Below are positions 52,901-61,443 of a stretch of 64,000 nucleotides of DNA, in pieces (the first letter of the stretch is position 1; every line of letters begins with the position of its first letter). This DNA comes from Hyphomicrobiaceae bacterium (lineage in GTDB: Bacteria > Pseudomonadota > Alphaproteobacteria > Rhizobiales > Hyphomicrobiaceae). The position numbers and the translations under genes are program-made. Where the stretch lies: the NCBI GenBank assembly GCA_022844275.1, contig JALHMB010000004.1, forward strand, positions 124,001 to 188,000, written 5' to 3'. Under the pieces are notes generated by a model. The model saw nothing but the letters and a program-made list of their open reading frames with translations. It was not told the origin of the DNA and made no database searches.

Positions 52901-53114
52901 GGCGGCCAGAACGGGACTTCCTACGGGGGCCGCTTTAGTCTGATCTGAAGGTCCATGGCCGCGCAGCACTTCGCAGCGTGGCCTCGCACCGCGTGAAGGG
53001 ATCCGGTGCGGATGTGCGGGGCCGGGTGGGCTAAAGGCCGGCAAAGGGGAGCTGTCGACGTCGAGGGGCGGAAAGCCGGCCCGAGACGGCGCTGAGGCTC
53101 GGAGTGGGGACGGC

Positions 53115-55613
53115 ATGAAGTGCAATCCGTTACGTTGGCTGCTCGGGCTGCTCCCGATCCTGCTGTTTGCAAGCGCGGTAGCGTTGGTCGAGCGGGAGCG
53201 CGTCGAGAAAGATTTGTCCGGGCGCGTCGAGAAGACGCTCAATGATGTTGGGCTCGGATGGGCCAGTGCAACATTCGACGGCCGGGATGCGGTGCTTTCC
53301 GGTCTTGCTGCCGAGGATGCCGATCCGCTTCGCGCGTTTGCGACGGTGGCGCAGACCTATGGCGTGCGCGTGGTCCGCAATGAGGCCGGACTGATCGATC
53401 GGGCCGAGCGCTATGACTGGAGCGCCGCAAGGCGCGAGGGGCGTGTGCGCCTCAGCGGTCTCGCGCCCAATGAGAAGACGCGCCGTGAGATCATCGGTCT
53501 CGCCCGCGGGACATTCCCAAGCAGCGAGATCCAGGACCGGCTGACACTGGCGCGTGGGGCGCCTGCGCTCGACATCTGGCTCGGCGGCGTCGGCTTCGCC
53601 TTGAAGCAGCTCACGCTTCTGCGGTCCGGAACCATACGCCTCGAAGGGACCGAGCTCACCATAAGCGGCGAAGCGAACGATTCGGGCAGCTACCGGGCCT
53701 TGAAGGCATCGCTCGCTGGCGGCCTGCCGCCCGGCATCAGTCTCAAGGCGGATCGGGTGGAACCTCCGGTCGCCAACCCCTACGTCTGGACGGCGCGGCT
53801 CACGGACGGCCAGCTCGATCTGCGCGGATCCGTTCCGAGCGAACAGGTGCGCGAAGCCCTGTTGGCGATCGCCAGGCAGGATGCGCCGCAAGTGCGTGCG
53901 ACGGATTCCATGGCGGCGGCGCGCGGCGAGCCCGATGGCTGGCTGGGCGTGGTGCAGGCCATGCTCCGCGAACTGTTGAAACTCGAGGAGGGGACCCTCG
54001 AGCTGCGCGATCAGGTGGTCTCGCTCAATGGCGTGGCGCAGCGTGAGGCGACCGCCGAGGACGTTCGCGCGAAGCTCAAGGACGGCGCCCCGGCGGCCTT
54101 CCGCGTCACGGATCGCATTACTTTCCGCGAGCCCACGCTCAAGCCGATCGCTGCCTATCGGACCGCGATGAGCCTCGAGAATGGCACCATCACACTGGTG
54201 GGCTTCGTGCCGAGCGAGGCTGCGCGCGCCGCGCTGGCGAGCCTCGTGCAAGCGCGACTCTCGGGCGTGAGCATTGTCGATCAGCTCGAACTCGGCGCGG
54301 GTGCGCCTCCTGGCTGGCAGCGGTGTCTGGATGTGGGGCTTGCCGCGCTGGCGAAGGTTGGCGGCGGGCGCCTTGATCTCACAATACGGCGTCTCCTCAT
54401 CGAGGGCGTGACTGACAACGACGCCGTCGCGCGCGCGCTTCCAGGCGAGCTACAGACCGCTGCCGGCCGCGATTGCGATACCGATGTGCGCCTCTCCGTA
54501 AAGGCGACGTCGGAGCCCAATCTGCGATGGTCGGCTGACGCAGGACTTCAGGGCGACATCGTCCTCGAAGGTCAGGTGCCGAGTGCGGCTGTGCGCGATC
54601 AGTTGATGTCGACGGCGGCACGGCTCTTCGACGGCCGCACTATCGTCGACCGCATGGAGATCGTCAGCAGCTCCTCCGAGAAGTGGACGCGCGCGGCATT
54701 GGCCGGGCTGACGCAGCTCGCGCGCCTGCGGCTCGGGCGGGTGGAGATCGCCAATCATTCCCTTCGCCTCGAAGGCGACGCGCGTGACGTGGCCGTGCAG
54801 GCGGCCATCCGCGATGCGCTCGCCCGGGATGTGCCGGAGGGCTATACGACGCGCGACGCAATTGCCGTTCGCTCCGATGCGGTGATCGCTTCAGAGGAGC
54901 TGGCACGGCGCACGGCCGAGGAAAGCGCGAGGAAGCGCGCAGCGGCGGCCGAGGCCGAGGCCCGTCGACAGGCGGAGGAGGATGCGCGACGGGCAGCGGA
55001 AGCAGCCGCAGCGCAGACCCGCGCCGACCTCGAAGCTCGTCAGCGCGTTGAGGAGGAGCGTCGAAGGCGTGCGGCCGAGGAAGCGCAGCGCGCAGCTGAG
55101 ATCGCGGCGCGCGAGCGTGCTGAAGCCGAAGCCCGGCAGCGTGCCGAGTCCGAGACGCGGCGACAGGCTGAGGAGGCTGCGCGCAAAGCGCGTCAGGCTC
55201 AGGCGCTCAAGGAGATCGAGGAGCAGGCGCGCAAAGATGCCGAGGCCGAGGCGTGCCAGAAGGCGCTCCGCACGGTTTCCAATGAAGGCGTGATCCTGTT
55301 TTCGCGTGCAAGCGCCGTGCTCGACCGGCGCAGTCTGCCGACGCTGCGCCGCCTCGCGCAGGCTGCCGAAGCCTGTCCTGATGTCATGATCGAGATCGAG
55401 GGGCACACCGACTCCGAAGGTGCCGATGAGCGCAACCAGCCGCTCTCCGAGCGACGTGCCCAAGCCGTTGCCGACTACCTCGCCGAGCGGGGCGTGCCGG
55501 CTCAGCGCATGAAGGCTGTCGGTTACGGCGCCTCGCAACCTGTCGTACCCAACGATACGCCGGAAAACATGGCTCGCAATCGCCGCATCGAGTTCACCGT
55601 CAAGCCGAAGTGA
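53115..55613 (+). CDS. Envelope protein with BON-like repeats, coiled coil and C-terminal OmpA domain
   Basis: An 832-residue protein: an N-terminal membrane anchor or signal ([18 protein letters not shown]), about five BON-like units at roughly residues 30-580 ([80 protein letters not shown]), a 130-residue Arg/Glu/Ala coiled coil at about 595-720, and an OmpA peptidoglycan-binding domain with [20 protein letters not shown] carrying the Asp and nearby Arg. It should tie the membrane to peptidoglycan across the periplasm. It is followed by a 33-residue membrane protein and the H3TH repeat protein on the same strand. Similar proteins exist in Rhizobiales; function is unknown. Confidence 0.87.
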   Translation: MKCNPLRWLLGLLPILLFASAVALVERERVEKDLSGRVEKTLNDVGLGWASATFDGRDAVLSGLAAEDADPLRAFATVAQTYGVRVVRNEAGLIDRAERYDWSAARREGRVRLSGLAPNEKTRREIIGLARGTFPSSEIQDRLTLARGAPALDIWLGGVGFALKQLTLLRSGTIRLEGTELTISGEANDSGSYRALKASLAGGLPPGISLKADRVEPPVANPYVWTARLTDGQLDLRGSVPSEQVREALLAIARQDAPQVRATDSMAAARGEPDGWLGVVQAMLRELLKLEEGTLELRDQVVSLNGVAQREATAEDVRAKLKDGAPAAFRVTDRITFREPTLKPIAAYRTAMSLENGTITLVGFVPSEAARAALASLVQARLSGVSIVDQLELGAGAPPGWQRCLDVGLAALAKVGGGRLDLTIRRLLIEGVTDNDAVARALPGELQTAAGRDCDTDVRLSVKATSEPNLRWSADAGLQGDIVLEGQVPSAAVRDQLMSTAARLFDGRTIVDRMEIVSSSSEKWTRAALAGLTQLARLRLGRVEIANHSLRLEGDARDVAVQAAIRDALARDVPEGYTTRDAIAVRSDAVIASEELARRTAEESARKRAAAAEAEARRQAEEDARRAAEAAAAQTRADLEARQRVEEERRRRAAEEAQRAAEIAARERAEAEARQRAESETRRQAEEAARKARQAQALKEIEEQARKDAEAEACQKALRTVSNEGVILFSRASAVLDRRSLPTLRRLAQAAEACPDVMIEIEGHTDSEGADERNQPLSERRAQAVADYLAERGVPAQRMKAVGYGASQPVVPNDTPENMARNRRIEFTVKPK

Positions 55614-55634
55614 TTTCGCAACGAGGATCCGCAG

Positions 55635-55736
55635 ATGGATTACCTGCTGCAGCACATGGTCTTCTACGTCGTCTGCGCCTTCGTGTTCGGTGTTCTCGTC
55701 GGCTGGGGTAGCTGCCGCCGACGCGAGGATCGTTGA
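55635..55736 (+). CDS. 33-residue membrane microprotein
   Basis: An ATG at 55635, preceded by GAGG nine bases upstream, opens a 33-codon frame ending in TGA. The product starts MDYLLQHMVFYVVCAFVFGV and goes on LVGWGSCRRREDR: one membrane helix with a basic, Cys-containing C-terminal tail, i.e. positive-inside topology. It lies 21 bases after the OmpA-domain gene and 42 bases before the H3TH gene. The next protein starts with a similar helix ending in GCLARKL. Length, site spacing and context support it; function unknown. Confidence 0.6.
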   Translation: MDYLLQHMVFYVVCAFVFGVLVGWGSCRRREDR

Positions 55737-55778
55737 CGTCATGAGCCGATCGAGGATCGTGGTTCGGAGTGCATTTGA

Positions 55779-57353
55779 ATGATCGCGCTGACGTGGCAGA
55801 CGATGCTCCTTCTGACGATCGCGTATTTCGCGGGCTGCATCGTCGGATGTCTGGCCCGCAAGCTGGTCGGTGCCGGCCCTGCGATCGCTCCAGAGCCCGC
55901 TTTCGAGGCCGCCGCACCTGTCCCCATGGCGCCGCCGCCCGTGCGCGAAGTTGCTCGTGTGGCTGCCACGCCGGCTGTCGAGGTTGAGCCTCCGGCGCCG
56001 GTCTCGCGGCCGATGCCCGGCGCTGCCCCCCCGAAGGCCTTCCGCCGCGCCGACACCGATACGCCGGACGACGTTGTGCCCGTCGAACCGCCTGTCGAGC
56101 CCCCACCCCCTCCCGCGCGGCGGGAGCCGCTGCCAGTGCGGGAAGCGCCGCCGGCAACTACTGTCGAGCCGCCTCTCTCCGCGGCAGCCGCCGTTGCCGC
56201 TGCTGTGGCGGAGCGTATGGCTGTGCCGACGCCGCCCGTTGCGCCCGAGCCGGCGCCTGTCGCCGGCGACGATCTCACGCGTATCCGCGCGATCGATGCG
56301 GAGCTGGCTGCGAAGCTCAACGAACTCGGCGTGAGCCAGTATGCCGACATTGCCGGTTGGACCGGCGACGATGTCCGCACAGCCAGCGAGTTGCTCGGTT
56401 TCAGCGGCCGCATCGAACGCGAGAACTGGATCGAGCAGGCGCAGATTCTCGCCCGCGGTGGCGCGACGTCCTACGCGACCGGCCTTGTGAGCGATGCCAT
56501 CAGAACAGAGGCGCCCGTCGACGCGCCGGCACCGCCCGATCGCGGTCCGGAGGTTCCTGCGCGCGCTGCATTCGCCGAGCCGCAGCCAGCGGCGCCACCG
56601 CCTGCGGCCGTGCCGGCCAAGGTCAGCGATCGGGACAATCTCCAACGCATTGGTGGCATCAGTGCCGAGATCGAGGACGTGCTCAACGCGCACGAGATTA
56701 CGCGCTACTCGCAGATCGCCGGTTGGAGTGCCGAGGACGTCCAGCGCGTCGAGGGATTGTTCGGCTTCAGTGGTCGAGTGAGACGCGAGAACTGGATCGA
56801 GCAGGCACAGATCCTGGCCAAGGGCGGTGCTACGGCCTATTCGCGCACCTTCGATGAGCGTGGCGGCCCTCCGCCACCAGTGACCGTGATGCCTGTCGCG
56901 GCAGCGCTACCCTCGCACGAGATTCCGCCCGCGATCGTCGTCGCAGAGGCTGCGCCCGAGCCTCCGCCGCTACCTGCGCCGGTTGCGGAGCCTGAGCCCG
57001 CGGTTATTGAAGATGACGTTGCCGAGCGCGCGCCGGATCTTTCAGGTATGCGCTCCGTGCGCTCGGAGGCCTTCCGCGCGCCGGACAGCATGGCAGCTGC
57101 ACCATCCGCAGCACCGGACGACCTCAAGCGCATTCGCGGCATTGGTCTGCTGATCGAGCGCAAGCTCAACGCCATGGGCGTCTCCACATACGAGCAGATC
57201 GCCAACTGGACGGCCGATGACGTGAGCACAGTCAACGCCAAGCTCGAGTTCAAGGGGCGCATCGAGCGCGAGAACTGGATCGAGCAGGCGCGTATTCTCG
57301 CTTCGGGCGGACAGACGGATTTCTCGCGGCGGTTCGAGCGCGGCGAAGTCTAA
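55779..57353 (+). CDS. Membrane-anchored protein with three H3TH (helix-hairpin-helix) repeats
   Basis: A 524-residue protein with a membrane helix at about residues 7-26 (QTMLLLTIAYFAGCIVGCLA), a Pro/Ala-rich linker, and three copies of a roughly 72-residue module at about 164-236, 284-356 and 446-519. Each has L-x-R-I at the start, LN...(G/E)(V/I)(S/T)xY at the hairpin, (Y/Q)xxIAxWTxxDV, and GR(I/V)xRENWIEQAxILAxGG. Such modules, related to the H3TH/DUF4332 or COG3743 group, also occur as C-terminal extensions on NuoE or ribosomal L21 proteins in Rhizobiales. Whether they bind nucleic acid here is unknown. Its TAA stop lies in a two-hairpin repeat. Confidence 0.85.
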   Translation: MIALTWQTMLLLTIAYFAGCIVGCLARKLVGAGPAIAPEPAFEAAAPVPMAPPPVREVARVAATPAVEVEPPAPVSRPMPGAAPPKAFRRADTDTPDDVVPVEPPVEPPPPPARREPLPVREAPPATTVEPPLSAAAAVAAAVAERMAVPTPPVAPEPAPVAGDDLTRIRAIDAELAAKLNELGVSQYADIAGWTGDDVRTASELLGFSGRIERENWIEQAQILARGGATSYATGLVSDAIRTEAPVDAPAPPDRGPEVPARAAFAEPQPAAPPPAAVPAKVSDRDNLQRIGGISAEIEDVLNAHEITRYSQIAGWSAEDVQRVEGLFGFSGRVRRENWIEQAQILAKGGATAYSRTFDERGGPPPPVTVMPVAAALPSHEIPPAIVVAEAAPEPPPLPAPVAEPEPAVIEDDVAERAPDLSGMRSVRSEAFRAPDSMAAAPSAAPDDLKRIRGIGLLIERKLNAMGVSTYEQIANWTADDVSTVNAKLEFKGRIERENWIEQARILASGGQTDFSRRFERGEV

Positions 57354-57512
57354 AGCGTCGGACCTTAGATGCGACCCACGCCTGGGCCGGTCTCAAAGTC
57401 GCATCTAGGTCCAAAGACGCTTTAGAGACATTGTGTTCTAAAGCAACTTTGGACTTGAAATTCACTCCCTGACTAGCTGCGAGTTGAGGTGAATGTCAGT
57501 CCGTTGCTTTAG
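57350..57512. repeat. Two-hairpin palindromic element of a second sequence type
   Basis: Hairpin A (57350-57425) has perfect 10-bp ends CTAAAGCGTC/GACGCTTTAG and an inner stem GGACCTTAGATGCGAC with GTCGCATCTAGGTCC (one bulge). After a 12-base spacer, hairpin B (57438-57512) has perfect ends CTAAAGCAAC/GTTGCTTTAG and an imperfect inner stem (57451-57465 with 57488-57502). Sizes and spacing match the elements at 3832 and 6513, though the sequence differs. CTAA at its start provides the stop codon of the H3TH gene. Confidence 0.88.
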
Positions 57513-57586
57513 TTGCCGCTCGTTTGATTCAAAGCCCGCGTGTCCGCGCTGGTTCGTTTAATGTTTTTGAGCAGGGGCATTTTGAA

Positions 57587-59191
57587 ATGCGCTCATTGCT
57601 GCACGCATGGCTCGTCTTTGTCGTCGCCATCTTCTGTTGGACCGAGGTGGCCAGCGCGCAAAAGCGCGTTGCCCTTGTGATCGGCAATTCCGCCTACACC
57701 CATACGGCAACGCTGGCCAATCCCAAGAACGATGCCGGCGATGTTGCGGCCGCGCTCGCGAGTTTCGGCTTCGAGATCGTCGAAGGCTATGACCTCGACA
57801 AGCCCGCGTTCGATCGCACAGTCCGGGCTTTTGCGAACGCGCTGCAGAATGCCGAGGTCGGCGTGTTCTTCTACGCCGGTCACGCCCTCCAGGTTCAGGG
57901 ACAGAACTACCTCGTTCCCGTCGATGCCGAGCTCGCTGCCGCTGCAGCGCTCGACTTCGAGATGGTCCGCCTCGATCTCATCCAGCGCACCATGGAGAGC
58001 CAGGCGCGCACCAACATCCTCTTCCTCGATGCGTGCCGCGACAACCCGCTCGCGCGGAATCTCGCACGCTCTATGGGCACGCGCTCCACGAGCATCGGTC
58101 ACGGCCTCGCGAGTGTGGAAGCGGGTATCGGCACGCTGATCAGCTTCTCTACGCAGCCCGGCAATGTCGCGCTCGACGGTGGCGGACGGAATTCGCCCTT
58201 TGCGGGGGCGCTGGTGCGCAACATGCGCGCGTCGAGCGACGATCTCGGCACACTCCTCATTGGCGTGCGCAATGATGTCATGAAGGCGACGGGCAACAAG
58301 CAGGTACCTTGGGAGCACTCCTCGCTGACAGGCCGCTTCTACTTCAATCCGACTGCGCAAGTGCCATCGGGGCCCTCGGCTGCACCGCCGACGGCAGCAG
58401 CGCCGCGCGATGAGGCCGCCGAGGCCTGGGCCGCTGCCAAGGAGAGCACGAGTTCTGCCGTGCTTCAGGCCTTCATCGCGCGCTTCGGCAATTCGTTCTA
58501 TGCCGAGCTCGCGAAGGAACGCTTGCAGGGGCTGCAGAGCAGTCAGTCCGCTGCGACGCCGTCATTGCTCGCACCGTCGCCTCCCGACGCGCGCGCGAGT
58601 TCGCCACAGCCCGGCTCCCTGCCGAGCGACCCATGGACGCTCACCGGCAACAACTCCCTCGATCTGCTCGACGGCCGCGTGCTGTTCTCCATGATCGGTA
58701 CGCCGCATGGAGGGCGCCGGGATCTGGTTGGCGTCCGCGTGAACGGAATGACCGCGAGTCTCGGCGTGGGCCAGTTCGTGCATCTGAGCCGGCCGGGCGA
58801 GGTGTGCGGCATCTTCCTTCGCGAAATCCATGCGAAAACGCGGGGCGCGGATTTCCAGCTTCTGTGTGGCGCGGCTTTCGGCGATCCGCCGCAGGACCGA
58901 GCGCGCGAAGCCGTCGTACTGCCGGAGAAGGCGCCGCAGGCGGAAGTTCTCACTCTTGAAAAGGGAACGAGCCACGAGTTCCAGGTCGGTCGCGCCAGCG
59001 CCCTCGTCACCTTCGTTGCATCCCCCTTCCGTGGTCGCCGCGACCTTGTAGGCGTGCGTATCCAGGGTGAGGACAAGCCGCTGGCGATCGGCGAGAGAGC
59101 CGAAGCTTATGTTGGCGATCGCGAGTGCTTGCTCGTGCTGCGTCAGATCCATGCCGGTTTCAAGACCGCCGAATTCCAGTGGCAGTGCTGA
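57587..59191 (+). CDS. Secreted caspase-like (peptidase C14) protein with duplicated C-terminal module
   Basis: A 534-residue protein starting MRSLLHAWLVFVVAIFCWTE with a signal peptide ending ASAQ. The C14 domain begins KRVALVIGNSAYTHTATLAN, with catalytic His in FFYAGHALQVQG and Cys in ILFLDACRDNPLARNLARSM. A Pro/Ala-rich linker follows, then two related modules of about 75 residues at the C-terminus: each has GRRDLVGVR, a Cys before a (I/L)(F/V)LR(E/Q)IHA stretch, and ends A(D/E)FQ-x2-C. The start at 57587 is preferred to a frame open to 57524. It shares its protease domain with the gene at 29523 but has no coiled coil. Confidence 0.85.
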   Translation: MRSLLHAWLVFVVAIFCWTEVASAQKRVALVIGNSAYTHTATLANPKNDAGDVAAALASFGFEIVEGYDLDKPAFDRTVRAFANALQNAEVGVFFYAGHALQVQGQNYLVPVDAELAAAAALDFEMVRLDLIQRTMESQARTNILFLDACRDNPLARNLARSMGTRSTSIGHGLASVEAGIGTLISFSTQPGNVALDGGGRNSPFAGALVRNMRASSDDLGTLLIGVRNDVMKATGNKQVPWEHSSLTGRFYFNPTAQVPSGPSAAPPTAAAPRDEAAEAWAAAKESTSSAVLQAFIARFGNSFYAELAKERLQGLQSSQSAATPSLLAPSPPDARASSPQPGSLPSDPWTLTGNNSLDLLDGRVLFSMIGTPHGGRRDLVGVRVNGMTASLGVGQFVHLSRPGEVCGIFLREIHAKTRGADFQLLCGAAFGDPPQDRAREAVVLPEKAPQAEVLTLEKGTSHEFQVGRASALVTFVASPFRGRRDLVGVRIQGEDKPLAIGERAEAYVGDRECLLVLRQIHAGFKTAEFQWQC

Positions 59192-59206
59192 TCGGCGCGG
59201 TAAGAT

Positions 59207-59887
59207 CTAGAGCAGCGTGTCTCGATAAGGCACGATAAGATCTGGTCCCTCGTTGCGCGCATTGTTGAGACGAGGATCGACGGGCACGTGCTCGAGCAGC
59301 TCCGCCGGCGCAGGGCGCAGCATCTCCACGGCCTTCTCGGCATTGAAGCCACGCGTATCGAGCCAAGCATCGAAGTGCTCGGGGCTAAGGATAGCCGGCA
59401 TCCGGTCATGAATGGACGACGTGCTCTCGTTGGCGGCGACGGTCAGAATGGCCATGGTGTCGATCTCGCTGCCATCGGCGCCGAGCCAGCTCTCCCAAAG
59501 CCCCGCAAGTGCCATGAGGCCGCCGTCGGGCCGCCGGATGAGATGCGGCTGGCGTGCGCCGGATTTGCCAGTCCATTCGTAGTAGCCGTTGGCCGGAACG
59601 AGGCAGCGACGGTGGCGCATGGCGCCGCGGAAGGAGGCCTTCTCGGCTGCGCTCTCGGCCCGGGCGTTGATCATGAGAGAGAGGCGGGTCGGATCTTTGG
59701 CCCAGGAGGGAATGAGCCCCCAGCGAACGAGAGTCATCTCGCGGTTGCGGACCTCGTTCAGGCGGACGATCAGGACCGGCTGGGTCGGCGCAATGTTGTA
59801 GCGGGGTGGGTAGGGTTCGCCGTTCGTAACCCTAAAATAGGTTCGTACGGCCTCCAGTGGCGTAGTAAGATTATAGCGTGAGCACAT
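59207..59887 (-). CDS. SRAP-domain protein (YedK/HMCES family)
   Basis: SRAP proteins bond covalently to abasic sites in single-stranded DNA and protect them. The 226-residue product starts MCSRYNL, so the required Cys2 becomes the N-terminal residue after Met removal; this also fixes the start at 59887. It has the DNA-contacting NARAES stretch, the catalytic Glu in PANGYYEWTG, and the active-site His in SSIHDRMPAIL. All key residues are present. It faces the convergent caspase-like gene with 15 bases between. Confidence 0.94.
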   Translation of the reverse strand: MCSRYNLTTPLEAVRTYFRVTNGEPYPPRYNIAPTQPVLIVRLNEVRNREMTLVRWGLIPSWAKDPTRLSLMINARAESAAEKASFRGAMRHRRCLVPANGYYEWTGKSGARQPHLIRRPDGGLMALAGLWESWLGADGSEIDTMAILTVAANESTSSIHDRMPAILSPEHFDAWLDTRGFNAEKAVEMLRPAPAELLEHVPVDPRLNNARNEGPDLIVPYRDTLL

Positions 59888-60033
59888 AGACTTACTCCTC
59901 GCGGCAGGCGACGCCGGCCGATCGCCCCAGCCATGCACGCACGCCCCTTGGGGTTGGCCCTTTCTTGCTCTAACGTCCCGCACAAATCAAACAGCGCCCG
60001 CGCATTCGCCCGGCCCGGGCCAGGGGATCGATC

Positions 60034-61443
60034 ATGACACGAGAAACGGCTGTCGCCCGAGCCCTCGAGTATTTCGATGATCAGCCGAACGGCTATTTCG
60101 CCGATCTCGCGCGCTGGGTGGCCGTGCCGACCGAGAGCCAGAATCCGGATCGCCTCGGCGTGCTCGGCGCGTACCTCGAGACCGTGATCAGTCCCGAGTT
60201 CGAAGCGCTCGGCTACACGATCAAGATCTACTCCAATCCGCTTCCCGGCTGCGGACCGGTGCTGCTCGCGACGCGCATCGAGGATCCGAACCTCCCGACC
60301 ATCATTGCCTATGGCCACGGCGATGTCGTGCTGGGTATGGAGGGGCGCTGGGCGAACGGCCGTGATCCCTGGAAGCTCTCCTTCGAGGGCGAGCGCGTGT
60401 ATGGCCGCGGCGTCGCCGACAACAAGGGCCAGACGCTCGTCCATGTTGCGGCACTGCGCGAGGTCATGAAGGCGCGCGGCGGCAAGCTCGGCTTCAATCA
60501 CAAGTTCCTCATCGAGACAGGCGAGGAGAATGGATCGAAGGGCCTCAAGGACATCATCGAGGCCAACAAGGCGGACTTCGCGGCGGATGGCTTCCTCGCG
60601 TCTGACGGGCCGCGCACGGAGATCGGCAAGCCGAACGTCACACTCGGCAACCGCGGGTGCTGCAACTTCACCTTGAGCGTCGATCTGCGCGAGGGCGGCC
60701 ATCACTCCGGAAACTGGGGCGGGCTGCTCGCCAACCCGGGCGTCATTCTCGCACACGCCATCGCGAGCATCATCGATGAGCACGGCCGCATCCAGGTCGA
60801 TGGCTGGCGGCCGGAGATTCCCGGGCACGTGCGCGAAGTGCTGACGGGCATCGACCGCGATGGTGGACCGCGCTCGCCGAAGGTGGATGACTATTGGGGC
60901 GAGCCGGGCCTCACGCGCATCGAGAAGATCTCGGCCTTCAACTCCTTCGAAGTATTGGCCTTCGAGACCGGCAATCCGGCTAAGCCCGTCAATGCCGTGC
61001 CGCCCAAGGCGAGTGCCGTCTGCGCGCTGCGCTATGTCGTCGGCACGGACGAGAACGCGATCGAGAGCAATCTCCGGCGCCATCTCGATGCGAAGGGCTT
61101 CACGAATGTGAAGGTCGAGCCGCCGCCTGCGAGCAACAATGGCCGCTTCTATGCGAGCCGCACGGATCACCGCCATGCCTGGCCGCAGTGGGTCAAGGGC
61201 GCGGTCGAGCGCAACTCCAACCAGCCTTGCGGAATCCTGCCGAACGGTGGCGGCTCCAACATGACGTACATGCTGCAGTACATCATCGGCATGCCGTGCG
61301 TGTGGCTGCCGTTGAGCTATGCCGGCTGCTCACAGCACGCGCCCGACGAGCACATCCTGATGCCACTCATGCGGGAAGGAATGCGGCACGTGACGGGCAT
61401 CTATTGGGATCTCGGCGACAAACAGACAGGTTATCGGCCATGA
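60034..61443 (+). CDS. M20-family metallopeptidase
   Basis: A 469-residue zinc peptidase of the ArgE/DapE/CPG2 group. It shows the first zinc His and Asp in TIIAYGHGDVVLGMEGRW, the second motif GRGVADNKGQTLVHVAALRE with the bridging Asp, the catalytic Glu pair in FLIETGEENGSKGLKDII, an ASDGPRTE stretch, and a closing zinc His in QHAPDEHILMP. A dimerisation lid starts near NVTLGNRGCCNFTLSVDLRE. Its stop overlaps the amidase start by four bases (ATGA), so peptidase and amidase are made together and may act on the same class of compound. Confidence 0.92.
   Translation: MTRETAVARALEYFDDQPNGYFADLARWVAVPTESQNPDRLGVLGAYLETVISPEFEALGYTIKIYSNPLPGCGPVLLATRIEDPNLPTIIAYGHGDVVLGMEGRWANGRDPWKLSFEGERVYGRGVADNKGQTLVHVAALREVMKARGGKLGFNHKFLIETGEENGSKGLKDIIEANKADFAADGFLASDGPRTEIGKPNVTLGNRGCCNFTLSVDLREGGHHSGNWGGLLANPGVILAHAIASIIDEHGRIQVDGWRPEIPGHVREVLTGIDRDGGPRSPKVDDYWGEPGLTRIEKISAFNSFEVLAFETGNPAKPVNAVPPKASAVCALRYVVGTDENAIESNLRRHLDAKGFTNVKVEPPPASNNGRFYASRTDHRHAWPQWVKGAVERNSNQPCGILPNGGGSNMTYMLQYIIGMPCVWLPLSYAGCSQHAPDEHILMPLMREGMRHVTGIYWDLGDKQTGYRP

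Noticed and set aside
52954-52995. A 13-codon frame in the OmpA leader as a leader peptide
   Set aside because: It has no run of a regulatory amino acid and no ribosome site or attenuator pair; it is likely chance.
52670-53242. Long N-terminal extension of leuD in frame
   Set aside because: The extra residues are Pro/Arg/Ser-rich and unlike any LeuD; the family start [10 protein letters not shown] is at 52669, and the extension would cover the OmpA promoter and coding start.
54891-56693. A 600-codon open frame on the minus strand across the OmpA and H3TH genes
   Set aside because: It lies antisense to two genes with clear domains, has Arg/Gly/Leu-rich composition typical of a GC-rich shadow frame, and shows no family motif.
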